Below are positions 13,314 to 19,056 of a stretch of DNA of 19,056 nt, one piece after another. Both the position numbers and the translations under genes were made by a program. Position 1 is the stretch's first letter, and every line of letters starts with the position of its first letter. The notes under the pieces are model-generated. The model was not told the DNA's origin, searched no databases, and was given only the letters and a program-made list of their open reading frames with translations. The DNA is taken from assembly GCA_902477055.1 (NCBI GenBank), contig CABSFY010000039.1, positions 1 to 19,056 on the forward strand. The letters run 5' to 3'. This DNA comes from an uncultured Eubacteriales bacterium (GTDB taxonomy: Bacteria > Bacillota > Clostridia > Oscillospirales > Oscillospiraceae).

Positions 13314-14558
13314 ATGAGCCACGTCAGAGATATGTCCCTTGCGGAGTATGGGCGGATGAAGATCGCGTGGGTGCAGGATTTTATGCCCGCCCTGTGCGCC
13401 ATCCGCGACCGGTTTGCCGTTGAGAAGCCCTTTGCGGGCAAAAAAATTACGATATCCATCCACATGGAGGCAAAAACCGCCTTTTTGGCCCTCTGCCTTG
13501 CGGCGGGCGGCGCGGAGGTCCATGCGACGGGCTGTAACCCGCTGTCTACGCAGGACGACGTTGCGGCGGGGCTGGCGTCGATGGGCGTGGAATGCTACGC
13601 AATGCATGGCGTAAACGCCAAGGAATATGAACAGCTGCTTGTCGAGGCGCTTTCCTGTCATCCCGATCTTATTATTGACGACGGCGGTGATCTTTTAGAC
13701 CTGCTCAGCGGCGAATATGCCCATCTGGGCGATAAAATTATCGGCGGCGCGGAGGAAACAACGACCGGCATCCATCGTCTGCGCGCGCGGGCGAAGGCGG
13801 GCGTGCTGTCGTTCCCAATGATGAACGTCAATGATGCAAAATGCAAGCATTATTACGACAATAAATACGGCACCGGCCAGTCCGTCTGGGACTCCATCAT
13901 GCACACGACGAACCTCCTCGTCGCGGGCAAGACTGTCGTCGTCGCGGGCTACGGCTACTGCGGCCGCGGCGTTGCGATGCGGGCCAAGGGCATGGGCGCG
14001 GACGTGATCGTCACGGAGATCGACCCGATCAAGGCGCTGGAAGCGTCAATGGACGGCTGCCGCGTGATGCCGATGGATGAGGCAGCAAAGCAGGGCGACA
14101 TTTTCGTCACGACCACCGGCTGCCGCGATGTCATCACGACGCGCCACTTTGAGGTCATGAAGAACAATGCCTTTCTCTCCAACGCGGGCCATTTCAATGT
14201 CGAGGTCAACGCCGAGGCGCTGGAAGCCATGGCGGTGCGTGTATTCAAGCGCCGCAACGATATCGTCGGCTATGAGCTGCCGGACGGCCGCGTGTTGAAT
14301 CTGCTGGCCGAGGGCCGCTTGGTCAATCTCGCCTCCGGCAACGGTCACCCGGCGGAGATCATGGACACCAGCTTCTCCGTGCAGGCGTTGTCGCTGGAAT
14401 ATATGCTGAAAAACGGCGCGGGTATGGACCGCCAGGTCTACGAGGTCCCGCAGGAGATCGACGACGCGGTGTCGCTGTTGAAGCTGAACGGCGCCGGTCT
14501 GCGCATCGACCGGTTGACGGACGAACAGGTCGCCTATCTCTCCGGCTGGCAGGTATAA
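13314..14558 (+). CDS. ahcY: Adenosylhomocysteinase family protein
   Basis: A 414-residue cytosolic NAD-dependent hydrolase of S-adenosylhomocysteine, part of methyl-cycle recycling. The ATG is 8 bases after GAGGAGG; an in-frame GTG two codons earlier is too close to the site. Seen: CNPLSTQDDVAA (74-85), IDDGGD (121-126), EETTTG (147-152), catalytic K178 and D182 in NVNDAKCKHYYDNKYG, the NAD-binding GYGYCGRG (212-219), VIVTEID (231-237), AGHF (291-294) and SGNGHP (341-346). The purine-site segment is HMEAKTA (50-56) rather than HMT(I/V)(Q/E)TA. The C-terminus stops at LSGWQV without the conserved K...YRY tail. Both fit the archaeal/Thermotoga-like clade, which also includes S-inosylhomocysteine hydrolase, so the exact purine substrate is open. 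A small LOR-family gene follows after 3 bases. Confidence 0.92.
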   Translation: MSHVRDMSLAEYGRMKIAWVQDFMPALCAIRDRFAVEKPFAGKKITISIHMEAKTAFLALCLAAGGAEVHATGCNPLSTQDDVAAGLASMGVECYAMHGVNAKEYEQLLVEALSCHPDLIIDDGGDLLDLLSGEYAHLGDKIIGGAEETTTGIHRLRARAKAGVLSFPMMNVNDAKCKHYYDNKYGTGQSVWDSIMHTTNLLVAGKTVVVAGYGYCGRGVAMRAKGMGADVIVTEIDPIKALEASMDGCRVMPMDEAAKQGDIFVTTTGCRDVITTRHFEVMKNNAFLSNAGHFNVEVNAEALEAMAVRVFKRRNDIVGYELPDGRVLNLLAEGRLVNLASGNGHPAEIMDTSFSVQALSLEYMLKNGAGMDRQVYEVPQEIDDAVSLLKLNGAGLRIDRLTDEQVAYLSGWQV

Positions 14559-14561
14559 GCC

Positions 14562-15032
14562 ATGAAGCTCTACTTTAAGCAGCGTTTCTTCTCATGGTTT
14601 GACAGCTATGATATTTACGGCGAGGACGGACAGACGCTCTATACCGTTGAGGGAAAGCTGGCGTGGGGCCATAAGCTGCACATTTTGAATCCTACCGGGA
14701 CGCATATCGCGACGGTCAAGGAGGTCGTTCTGACGTTTCTGCCGCGCTTTGAGCTGTACCTTGGTGAGCAGTACATCGGCTGCATCCAGAAGAAATTCAC
14801 GCTGTTCCGCCCGCAGTATCAGATCGACTGCAACGGCTGGGACGTGCAGGGCAACTGGATGGAATGGGATTACCGGATTACCGGCCCGGGCGGTCAGCTC
14901 GTCGCCTCGGTCAGCAAGGAGCTGCTCCGCCTGACCGATACCTACGTCATCGAGGTCAACGACCCGCGCGACGCGCTGTGCGCGCTGATGCTCACGCTGG
15001 CGATCGACGCGGAAAAGTGCTCCAGAAATTAA
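14562..15032 (+). CDS. LURP-one-related (LOR/YxjI-like) family protein
   Basis: A 156-residue soluble protein with the pattern of the LOR beta-barrel family: short repeated strands such as DSYDIYGEDGQTLYTVEGK (14-32), KLHILNPTGTHIATVKEV (38-55), FELYLGEQYIGCIQKK (63-78) and YRITGPGGQLVASVSKE (105-121). The fold resembles a tubby-like C-terminal domain. Bacterial members have no firmly known function; membrane or lipid association has been suggested for the fold. The gene starts 3 bases after ahcY with only a weak CAGG site, so it is likely translationally coupled to it. It ends inside the first arm of the following terminator. A link to methyl metabolism is suggested only by the shared operon. 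Confidence 0.82.
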   Translation: MKLYFKQRFFSWFDSYDIYGEDGQTLYTVEGKLAWGHKLHILNPTGTHIATVKEVVLTFLPRFELYLGEQYIGCIQKKFTLFRPQYQIDCNGWDVQGNWMEWDYRITGPGGQLVASVSKELLRLTDTYVIEVNDPRDALCALMLTLAIDAEKCSRN

Positions 15033-15069
15033 AAAAGGCTGCAAAGCACGTTGCTTTGCAGCCTTTTTT
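15031..15069. terminator. Perfect bidirectional intrinsic terminator
   Basis: An 18-bp perfect stem, AAAAAAGGCTGCAAAGCA / TGCTTTGCAGCCTTTTTT, with a three-base loop. The A-run and T-run provide a U-tract on both strands. It separates the ahcY/LOR pair from the convergent amidase gene and overlaps the last codons' stop of the former. Confidence 0.95.
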
Positions 15070-15083
15070 ACGGATTCGCGTTG

Positions 15084-15854
15084 TTATGCCGGACCGTCGA
15101 ACAGGCCGGCGCGGTCGAGAATGACAAGCAGACGGAGCGCATCCTCGCCGAGCTCGAGGACCGTTTCGTCGCCTTCGCCGCCCTTGCCGCGCAGCAGGCC
15201 GCGCTGGAGCAGCTTTTCGACCGTCGGGCGGTAGTACGGCTCCTGTACGTCCTTTAAGGTTTTGTATCGCATTTCGTTTTCCTCCATTCCGTAATATTGC
15301 GCCAGCACCGCGGCCTCCGCCTCGGCCAGACGCTTCAGATTTTCGTCGGAGAGCAGCCACGCCGTCGTCCGAGCATTGGTGTGGAAGCTGTGCTCCAGAA
15401 TCATGCCCGTCACGCCGACCTCCGCTGCGTGACGAATTACGCCGTAGTAGTCCGCGTTGCGCGCCGAATTCCAGCGGACGATGATCTGCGGTGCCTGCCG
15501 CGTGTCCATCACCGCCGCGATGGTTTCGGAGAGGAGCTTTGCCAGCGCCTCGTCCCGGCGCGTGACCGGATAGTAAACGCGAACGTAGTCCACGTCGTCG
15601 TTCTGCTCGTTTCCGACGGCATTGCTGTGCAGGCTGAGCAAAAGGCCGCAGCCTGCTGCCGCAGTACCGCGCTCATATAGCGACGGATTGTCCGTCGCGG
15701 CATGGCGCGTGCAGATTACCTCGAAGCCGTAGCGCTCCAGCGCGGGCTTCAGATAACCTTGCAGGTCGAACATCCGCGTCCCCTCACAATAGGTTGGGTC
15801 GGCGGGGCTGGGATTGTAGCCGTAGTCATGTCCTGCGTCAAGACAGATTTTCAT
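15084..15854 (-). CDS. N-acetylmuramoyl-L-alanine amidase (phage-type endolysin)
   Basis: A 256-residue zinc amidase of the Amidase_3 family that cuts the bond between N-acetylmuramic acid and L-alanine in peptidoglycan. Zinc ligands and catalytic residues visible: H9 in LDAGHD, E24 in CEG, H76 in LSLHSNA and E154 in ILEHSFHTN. After about residue 195 comes a C-terminal segment, MRYKTLKDVQEPYYRPTVEK through LLVILDRAGLF, of the type found at the end of clostridial phage lysins. It probably binds the wall, with two short helix-turn units. There is no signal peptide, so export depends on the holin. The start overlaps the holin stop by ATGA and has a GGGAGG site. It is the last gene of a three-gene lysis cassette. 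Confidence 0.9.
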   Translation of the reverse strand: MKICLDAGHDYGYNPSPADPTYCEGTRMFDLQGYLKPALERYGFEVICTRHAATDNPSLYERGTAAAGCGLLLSLHSNAVGNEQNDDVDYVRVYYPVTRRDEALAKLLSETIAAVMDTRQAPQIIVRWNSARNADYYGVIRHAAEVGVTGMILEHSFHTNARTTAWLLSDENLKRLAEAEAAVLAQYYGMEENEMRYKTLKDVQEPYYRPTVEKLLQRGLLRGKGGEGDETVLELGEDALRLLVILDRAGLFDGPA

Positions 15855-16036
15855 TCCGAAGAACCTCCCGTTTTTTGAAATTGCGTGCCGAAATAGAACC
15901 CGATCACGACCGTGTAGGCCGTCAGAAATTCCTGCGGACTGATGCGGCCCAGTGCCGCCAGCAGCGCAAAAACGACGGTCATCGTCAGTGTGACGAGCGA
16001 CTTGATGCTCAGCAGGTTGGTCAAACGCTTGTTCAT
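15851..16036 (-). CDS. Putative phage-type holin
   Basis: A 61-residue membrane protein with a basic start (MNKRLTNLLSIKS), one long hydrophobic segment (about 14-30, LVTLTMTVVFALLAALG), a short polar break with RISPQEF, and a second weaker hydrophobic segment (TAYTVVIGFYFGTQF, about 39-53). It has a polar end. Small size, membrane topology and position directly before the endolysin fit a holin that releases the amidase through the membrane. It overlaps both neighbours by ATGA, and a GGAGGGGGTGAT site lies upstream. The function comes from context and topology; no diagnostic motif exists. Confidence 0.8.
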   Translation of the reverse strand: MNKRLTNLLSIKSLVTLTMTVVFALLAALGRISPQEFLTAYTVVIGFYFGTQFQKTGGSSE

Positions 16037-16257
16037 CGATTCATCACCCCCTCCAGATCCCCGATGCGGTGGTTGACGACCTTGAGCTTTTCCTCCAGCA
16101 GGGGAATGCGTTCGCTGAAGCTGTTGTGGCGGTCCACCTTCTGTTCCAGCTGCGAAAGTCGATAGTTGGTCAGCTTGGAGGAGGTCAGCACCCCGGCAAG
16201 GCTTCCTAACAGCGTCCCCAGCAGAGAGAGCAGCGCGACCAATACGTTGCTGTCCAT
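16033..16257 (-). CDS. XhlA-like / lysis-accessory small membrane protein
   Basis: A 74-residue protein with an N-terminal membrane helix (about 5-26, VALLSLLGTLLGSLAGVLTSS) and a charged coiled-coil tail (LSQLEQKVDRHNSFSERIPLLEEKL, shown here only as its heptad-like part LEQKVDRHNSF and LLEEKLKVV). This architecture matches the hemolysin XhlA-type partner that precedes holins in Bacillus and clostridial phage lysis modules. Membrane helix and coil are in reversed order in some family members, so the family call is moderate. Its ribosome site is a full AGGAGGTGAT, 8 bases before ATG, but that site lies in a hairpin that could block translation. As first gene of the cassette, it sets expression of the coupled holin and amidase. 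Confidence 0.72.
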   Translation of the reverse strand: MDSNVLVALLSLLGTLLGSLAGVLTSSKLTNYRLSQLEQKVDRHNSFSERIPLLEEKLKVVNHRIGDLEGVMNR

Positions 16258-16264
16258 AAAAAAA

Positions 16265-16287
16265 TCACCTCCTACCCTCGGAGGTGA
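16265..16287 (-). promoter_or_regulatory. Hairpin sequestering the Shine-Dalgarno site of the lysis cassette
   Basis: In the leader RNA the segment TCACCTCC pairs perfectly over 8 bp with GGAGGTGA, the full ribosome site of the first lysis gene, across a 7-base loop. The first arm is an exact anti-Shine-Dalgarno. Folding would hide the site and, through ATGA coupling, hold back the whole cassette. The trigger, if any, is unknown. Confidence 0.65.
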
Positions 16288-16333
16288 AACCGGTCCAATT
16301 GCCGCAAAACGTCAAATCCGGCGGAAAAATTAT

Positions 16334-16372
16334 AAAAAACGGCTGCACCGGCGCCCTTCTACCGATGCAGCC
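16334..16372 (-). terminator. Intrinsic terminator after the zinc-ribbon gene
   Basis: On the minus strand an 11-position GC-rich stem, GGCTGCATCGG / CCGGTGCAGCC (one mismatch, 10-base loop), is followed by G and six Ts and then AT-rich DNA. It lies 15 bases after the zinc-ribbon gene stop and before the lysis cassette leader. The cassette therefore needs its own promoter or read-through; no clear promoter was found in the roughly 50 bases between. Confidence 0.85.
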
Positions 16373-16386
16373 AAAAAAGGAAAGGC

Positions 16387-16956
16387 TCAACCAAGCGGCT
16401 GTCCACACTGCGAGCAGAACCGACTGCCCGCTGCCAACGGTGCGCCGCATTGCGGACACGTCAGCGTCAGCTTTGCGCCGCAGGCATTGCAGAACCTCGC
16501 GTCGCAGCTGTTCTCCGCGTGACATTGCGGACAGACGCGTTTCTCCGCCGATGCCGCTGCCTCCGCAGAAGCGCCGGGCATCGTGTTTCGACGAACCACG
16601 TCAAAGATCTCCTCCGGCAGCATCTTCTGCTTGTACACGCCGATGCCCGCCGTGATGGCCAGCGGCCAAAGCAGGAACAGGCCCACCGCGCCCGCGCCGA
16701 GTTTATCCGACCACTGCCCCTCGCCGATTAGGACGTTGAGTTGTTCGCCGTTTACTGTCAACTCTACCGTCGTGGCCAGCTTCATGCCGGACAGTGTGCG
16801 GAGCGTGTCGGCCTGCGCCGCCTGAATGAGGCAGCCGTTTGGCAGCGGTGCGCTCTGCACCTCCATTTTCTTTTCGCTGCGCAGGAAGGCCACCACGCGC
16901 TCGGCCACCTGCTGCACGTCGTTCCCGTTCAGACTGAAAACTCTGGATTCCTTCAT
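16387..16956 (-). CDS. Membrane protein with tandem C-terminal zinc ribbons
   Basis: A 189-residue protein. The ATG chosen is 6 bases after ACGGAGGG; an upstream in-frame GTG overlapping the previous stop lacks a site. The N-terminal half is a soluble alpha/beta region (about 1-88, with VELTVNGEQLNVLIGEGQW). A hydrophobic segment follows (about 92-112, AGAVGLFLLWPLAITAG). Then, after a linker rich in Ala, come two zinc ribbons: CPQC...FCNAC (around 142-160) and CPQCG...FCSQCG (around 169-186), each with two CxxC knuckles. Double zinc ribbons of this kind are common in clostridial membrane proteins of unknown role. It follows the lipoprotein gene by 14 bases and is probably co-transcribed with it. 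Confidence 0.85.
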   Translation of the reverse strand: MKESRVFSLNGNDVQQVAERVVAFLRSEKKMEVQSAPLPNGCLIQAAQADTLRTLSGMKLATTVELTVNGEQLNVLIGEGQWSDKLGAGAVGLFLLWPLAITAGIGVYKQKMLPEEIFDVVRRNTMPGASAEAAASAEKRVCPQCHAENSCDARFCNACGAKLTLTCPQCGAPLAAGSRFCSQCGQPLG

Positions 16957-16970
16957 GGTGTTCCCTCCGT

Positions 16971-17909
16971 TCACTGGCGGATGTATAGCAGAAAGTTGTT
17001 CACAACTGAGTCCATCATCGCCATGTTCTGCCGCGAGCGCTCCATTGCGTTCTCGCCGATCATATCCGTGTAATTGATGCCCTCCTGGATGTATTCGTCC
17101 GCAAAACGGAAGCTCGTCAGCGCCTCGGTCAGGATGCCGGATACCTCGTCAAACGACTCCTCCGGCGCAATGATGCCGAACACGTTCATCGCCGCGCGGC
17201 TGGGCGTCATGTCCACGCCGTCGATCAGATAGGACCCTGCGTCCACGACCGTCCCCTGAAACACGCCGACGCACGCCGCGCCGGTCGTCGAGGTCAGATG
17301 GCCCCGCAGGACGGATTCCGAAACTGCGACCGAGCCAAGGCCGGTCGTGATCGGCGTTTCGCTGTCGATCACAAGGTCGTTGATCTCCGCAAAGTGAAAG
17401 CCCGTCCCGACGATTGCGTCAAATGCCGCCTGATATTCCGCGATGCCGCGCAGGCAGCCCTCCAGGGTCGCCGTTTCCAGCACCGGCAGCAGCACGTTCG
17501 TATCGCCGCTCACGGTGCTGATGCTCTGATAAAACTCCTTGCCCGCGTAGCTTTTGAAGTACGGGCCAAGCTCGCCGTAGTAAAAAATCTGCACATCCGG
17601 GTCGTCCGGGTCCCAAGCGCGGAAGGAATAACTGGCGTACGCGCCGCCGGTTTCAATCTGCCATCCGGCGGGCAGGCGCATGGTGAACACGCCGCCGTCG
17701 TAGTCCTCCAACACGTACCGCCCCGCAGGCTCCGTCGGTGCTTCCGTGACCGGCTCCGTCGGGGCCTCGGTCGGCGCTGCCGTCGGGGCGGCGGGTTCCG
17801 TAGGCGCGGACGTGCCGTCCGTCTGCGTCGGCGGAAGAAGCGCACAGCCGGCCAAAAGGACGCAGAGCAACACTGCCGCAGCAAGCCGATAGAATCGATG
17901 CTTTCTCAT
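16971..17909 (-). CDS. Lipoprotein of unknown function with T/E/P-rich linker
   Basis: A 312-residue surface lipoprotein. The ATG chosen gives the signal MRKHRFYRLAAAVLLCVLLAGC with lipobox LAGC and Cys22, and has a GGGGGA site. An upstream in-frame start adds residues that spoil the signal. After the anchor comes a linker of repeated APTEP-type units (about 35-62), a spacer usual for wall-spanning clostridial lipoproteins. The main domain (65-312) begins YVLEDYDGGVFTMRLPAGW, which resembles the start of PsbP/MOG1-like or stress-protein folds found in some lipoproteins. I cannot assign the family firmly. No catalytic motif is seen. It heads a two-gene unit with the zinc-ribbon protein. Confidence 0.82.
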   Translation of the reverse strand: MRKHRFYRLAAAVLLCVLLAGCALLPPTQTDGTSAPTEPAAPTAAPTEAPTEPVTEAPTEPAGRYVLEDYDGGVFTMRLPAGWQIETGGAYASYSFRAWDPDDPDVQIFYYGELGPYFKSYAGKEFYQSISTVSGDTNVLLPVLETATLEGCLRGIAEYQAAFDAIVGTGFHFAEINDLVIDSETPITTGLGSVAVSESVLRGHLTSTTGAACVGVFQGTVVDAGSYLIDGVDMTPSRAAMNVFGIIAPEESFDEVSGILTEALTSFRFADEYIQEGINYTDMIGENAMERSRQNMAMMDSVVNNFLLYIRQ

Positions 17910-17940
17910 AAAATATCCCCCGTGATGGTTTTCTTGGTTT

Positions 17941-17949
17941 ATTTTATCA
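17941..17949 (-). promoter_or_regulatory. Possible extended -10 element of the lipoprotein gene
   Basis: On the minus strand TGATAAAAT has the TGn extension followed by a 5/6 match to TATAAT, about 32 bases before the ATG. No consensus -35 is present at the expected distance, so this is a weak call. Confidence 0.4.
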
Positions 17950-18011
17950 TTTTTTGCTGCGCCTTGCTGCGAGAATTTCAAAATAGGCAATGACAAAACG
18001 GAAACGACCGC

Positions 18012-18788
18012 TCAGCCGAGCGCCACGTCCAGCACCATCATGACGCTGAAGCCGAACGCAAAAAACACCGTACCGAGGTTGGAATGCCGCCCCTGCGACA
18101 TCTCCGGCACCAGCTCCTCGACCACGACGTAGAGCATTGCGCCCGCCGCAAAGCTCAAAAGATACGGCAGCGCCGGGATGACGAACCGCGCGGCGAGGAT
18201 GGTCAGCACTGCGCCGATCGGCTCGACCACGCCGGAAAGCACGCCGTCCAGGAAGGCCCGGCCCTTGCCCGCGCCCTCCGCGCGGAGCGGCATGGAGATG
18301 ATCGCGCCCTCCGGGAAGTTCTGAATCGCGATGCCGAGCGAGAGCGCCAGCGCCCCGGCCGCCGTAATCTGCGCACTGCCGGAGAGGTAGCCCGCGTATA
18401 CAACGCCGACGGCCATGCCCTCCGGGATATTGTGCAGCGTCACCGCCAGCACCATCATTGTCGAGCGGCCGAGCTTACTTTTCGGGCCTTCGGCCTGACC
18501 GCTTTTGGCGTGCAGATGCGGGATGAGATGGTCCAGCAGCAGTAAAAACAGGATGCCGCACCAAAAACCGATCGCCGCAGGCAGAAACGCCGGCGTTCCC
18601 ATGCCGTTGGATTGCTCGATCGCGGGAATGAGCAGGCTCCAGATCGAAGCGGCTACCATCACCCCGGCCGCAAAACCCGTCAACGCACGCTGCACTCGTT
18701 CGCTCAGCGTCCGCTTCATAAAAAACACGCACCCCGCGCCCAGCGACGTGCCGAGAAACGGGATTAAAATTCCATAAATAGCCTCCAT
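18012..18788 (-). CDS. ZIP family divalent metal transporter
   Basis: A 258-residue inner-membrane transporter importing zinc or other divalent metals. The ATG was chosen 7 bases after AAGGGAGG, in preference to an in-frame TTG six codons upstream that overlaps that site. About eight membrane spans are visible. The two metal-site helices carry the hallmark motifs: TLHNIPEGMAVGV and, about 40 residues later, IAIQNFPEGAIISMPLR. A histidine-containing loop (DHLIPHLHAK) sits before the first. Length is normal for the bacterial GufA/ZupT branch. The metal specificity (Zn, Fe or Mn) cannot be read directly. A strong promoter with an 18-bp operator-like palindrome over the start site suggests metal-dependent repression. 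Confidence 0.93.
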   Translation of the reverse strand: MEAIYGILIPFLGTSLGAGCVFFMKRTLSERVQRALTGFAAGVMVAASIWSLLIPAIEQSNGMGTPAFLPAAIGFWCGILFLLLLDHLIPHLHAKSGQAEGPKSKLGRSTMMVLAVTLHNIPEGMAVGVVYAGYLSGSAQITAAGALALSLGIAIQNFPEGAIISMPLRAEGAGKGRAFLDGVLSGVVEPIGAVLTILAARFVIPALPYLLSFAAGAMLYVVVEELVPEMSQGRHSNLGTVFFAFGFSVMMVLDVALG

Positions 18789-18807
18789 AAAACGGCCTCC
18801 CTTCAAC

Positions 18808-18825
18808 GGTTAGTTAAAACTAACC
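18808..18825. promoter_or_regulatory. 18-bp operator-like palindrome at the ZIP transporter start site
   Basis: GGTTAGTTAAAACTAACC has perfect 8-bp arms (GGTTAGTT / AACTAACC) around two central bases. It begins 3 bases downstream of the -10 hexamer and covers the predicted transcription start, a classic repressor position. The TTAG...CTAA form recalls DtxR/MntR-type metalloregulator boxes, which is plausible for a metal transporter but not proven. Confidence 0.7.
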
Positions 18826-18827
18826 CA

Positions 18828-18856
18828 ATTATAGCAAAAGCCACACAAAAAGTCAA
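18828..18856 (-). promoter_or_regulatory. Strong sigma-A promoter of the ZIP transporter
   Basis: On the minus strand TTGACT and a perfect TATAAT are separated by exactly 17 bases. The start lies within the adjacent 18-bp palindrome. It is the strongest promoter of the window by consensus match. Confidence 0.88.
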
Positions 18857-18927
18857 CCCAGCGCCCACCGAAAGGAAAAAGCCGCAAAAAGCTGCTGCCA
18901 AGAACCGAACCTCCAAGCGTACTGACT

Positions 18928-18953
18928 GTCCGGACTGCCGGAGAAGTCCGGAC
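18928..18953. repeat. Paired GTCCGGAC palindromes forming a hairpin
   Basis: The 8-bp palindrome GTCCGGAC occurs twice, 18 bases apart. The copies also form a 9-bp inverted repeat, GTCCGGACT / AGTCCGGAC, with an 8-base loop. It could be an RNA hairpin or two operator sites on similar faces of the helix. No T-run follows. Confidence 0.5.
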
Positions 18954-19009
18954 TTGTTGGCGCAATGACGCACGGCGAACGCATTTCAATACACACAGGC
19001 CCCTGCTTT

Positions 19010-19053
19010 CAAAATTGCAAAATAGGAATAAGGAAGATTATTTTGCAATTTTG
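19010..19053. repeat. 15-bp perfect inverted repeat at the window end
   Basis: CAAAATTGCAAAATA and TATTTTGCAATTTTG are separated by 14 bases. The stem is AT-rich, so it would make a weak terminator. It may be an operator or a terminator belonging to a gene beyond the window. The context to the right is not visible. Confidence 0.6.
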
Positions 19054-19056
19054 CCC

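Larger units (their letters stand above)
18857..19056. other. Gene-free right edge of the window
   Basis: No convincing gene is seen here. The one open frame, from an ATG at 18966 to the edge, has no ribosome site and runs through an inverted repeat. The stretch holds two inverted repeats listed separately and otherwise shows nothing I can name. Confidence 0.6.

Noticed and set aside
18009..18022. Short hairpin CGCTC-AGCC-GAGCG at the end of the ZIP gene
   Set aside because: Only 5 bp, overlapping the stop codon, with no adjacent T-run; too weak to call a terminator.
1..19056. Search for CRISPR arrays, tRNA, rRNA, known riboswitches and insertion sequences
   Set aside because: No regularly spaced repeats, cloverleaf, rRNA-like stretch, recognisable riboswitch core or transposase was seen by eye; a covariance-model scan would be needed to exclude small RNAs.

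Overview
The window looks like the chromosome of a GC-moderate (about 55% by eye) gut-type Clostridia, probably Oscillospiraceae/Ruminococcaceae. The basis is strong AGGAGG ribosome sites, a CUT1 sugar transporter paired with a YesM/YesN-type two-component system, lipoproteins with P/T/E-rich linkers, an AbrB-type regulator and clostridial-style lysis genes. The assignment comes from gene style only. No rRNA, tRNA, CRISPR array or transposase was seen.

Region 1 (1-9741) is a glycan-utilisation locus. On the minus strand it reads: YesM-like sensor kinase, AraC-type response regulator, sugar-binding lipoprotein, two CUT1 permeases, and a signal-less GH5 glycosidase that runs off the left edge. 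That last frame is open from 1281 to base 1 with both catalytic glutamates. Divergent from the kinase is a secreted GH5 enzyme with two discoidin (F5/8 type C) domains, one of them nested inside the catalytic domain. The likely scheme is: the secreted GH5 cuts a beta-glucan-like polymer, the CUT1 system imports oligosaccharides using an ATPase encoded elsewhere, the cytosolic GH5 finishes the digestion, and the two-component pair controls expression.

Region 2 (9742-12955) holds two strong hairpins, a short AbrB-fold protein with an unusual C-terminus, three small plus-strand genes of unknown role behind a near-consensus promoter, a bidirectional terminator and a minus-strand rhomboid-like membrane protein with a cysteine/histidine-rich tail.

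Region 3 (12956-15069) has two divergent promoters flanking a 217-bp imperfect palindrome. It is followed by an S-adenosylhomocysteine hydrolase-family gene and a LURP-one-related gene, closed by a perfect bidirectional terminator.

Region 4 (15070-19056), all minus strand, contains a ZIP-family metal transporter with a strong promoter and an 18-bp operator-like palindrome over its start site, a lipoprotein and zinc-ribbon membrane protein pair ending in a terminator, and a three-gene phage-type lysis cassette (XhlA-like, holin, amidase) with overlapping ATGA junctions. An 8-bp hairpin in the cassette leader can hide the first gene's Shine-Dalgarno site. The last ~200 bases hold only inverted repeats.

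The best candidates for something new are the GH5 with a nested discoidin domain, the stand-alone lysis cassette with a sequestered ribosome site, and the 217-bp palindrome. None proves a wholly new system from sequence alone.
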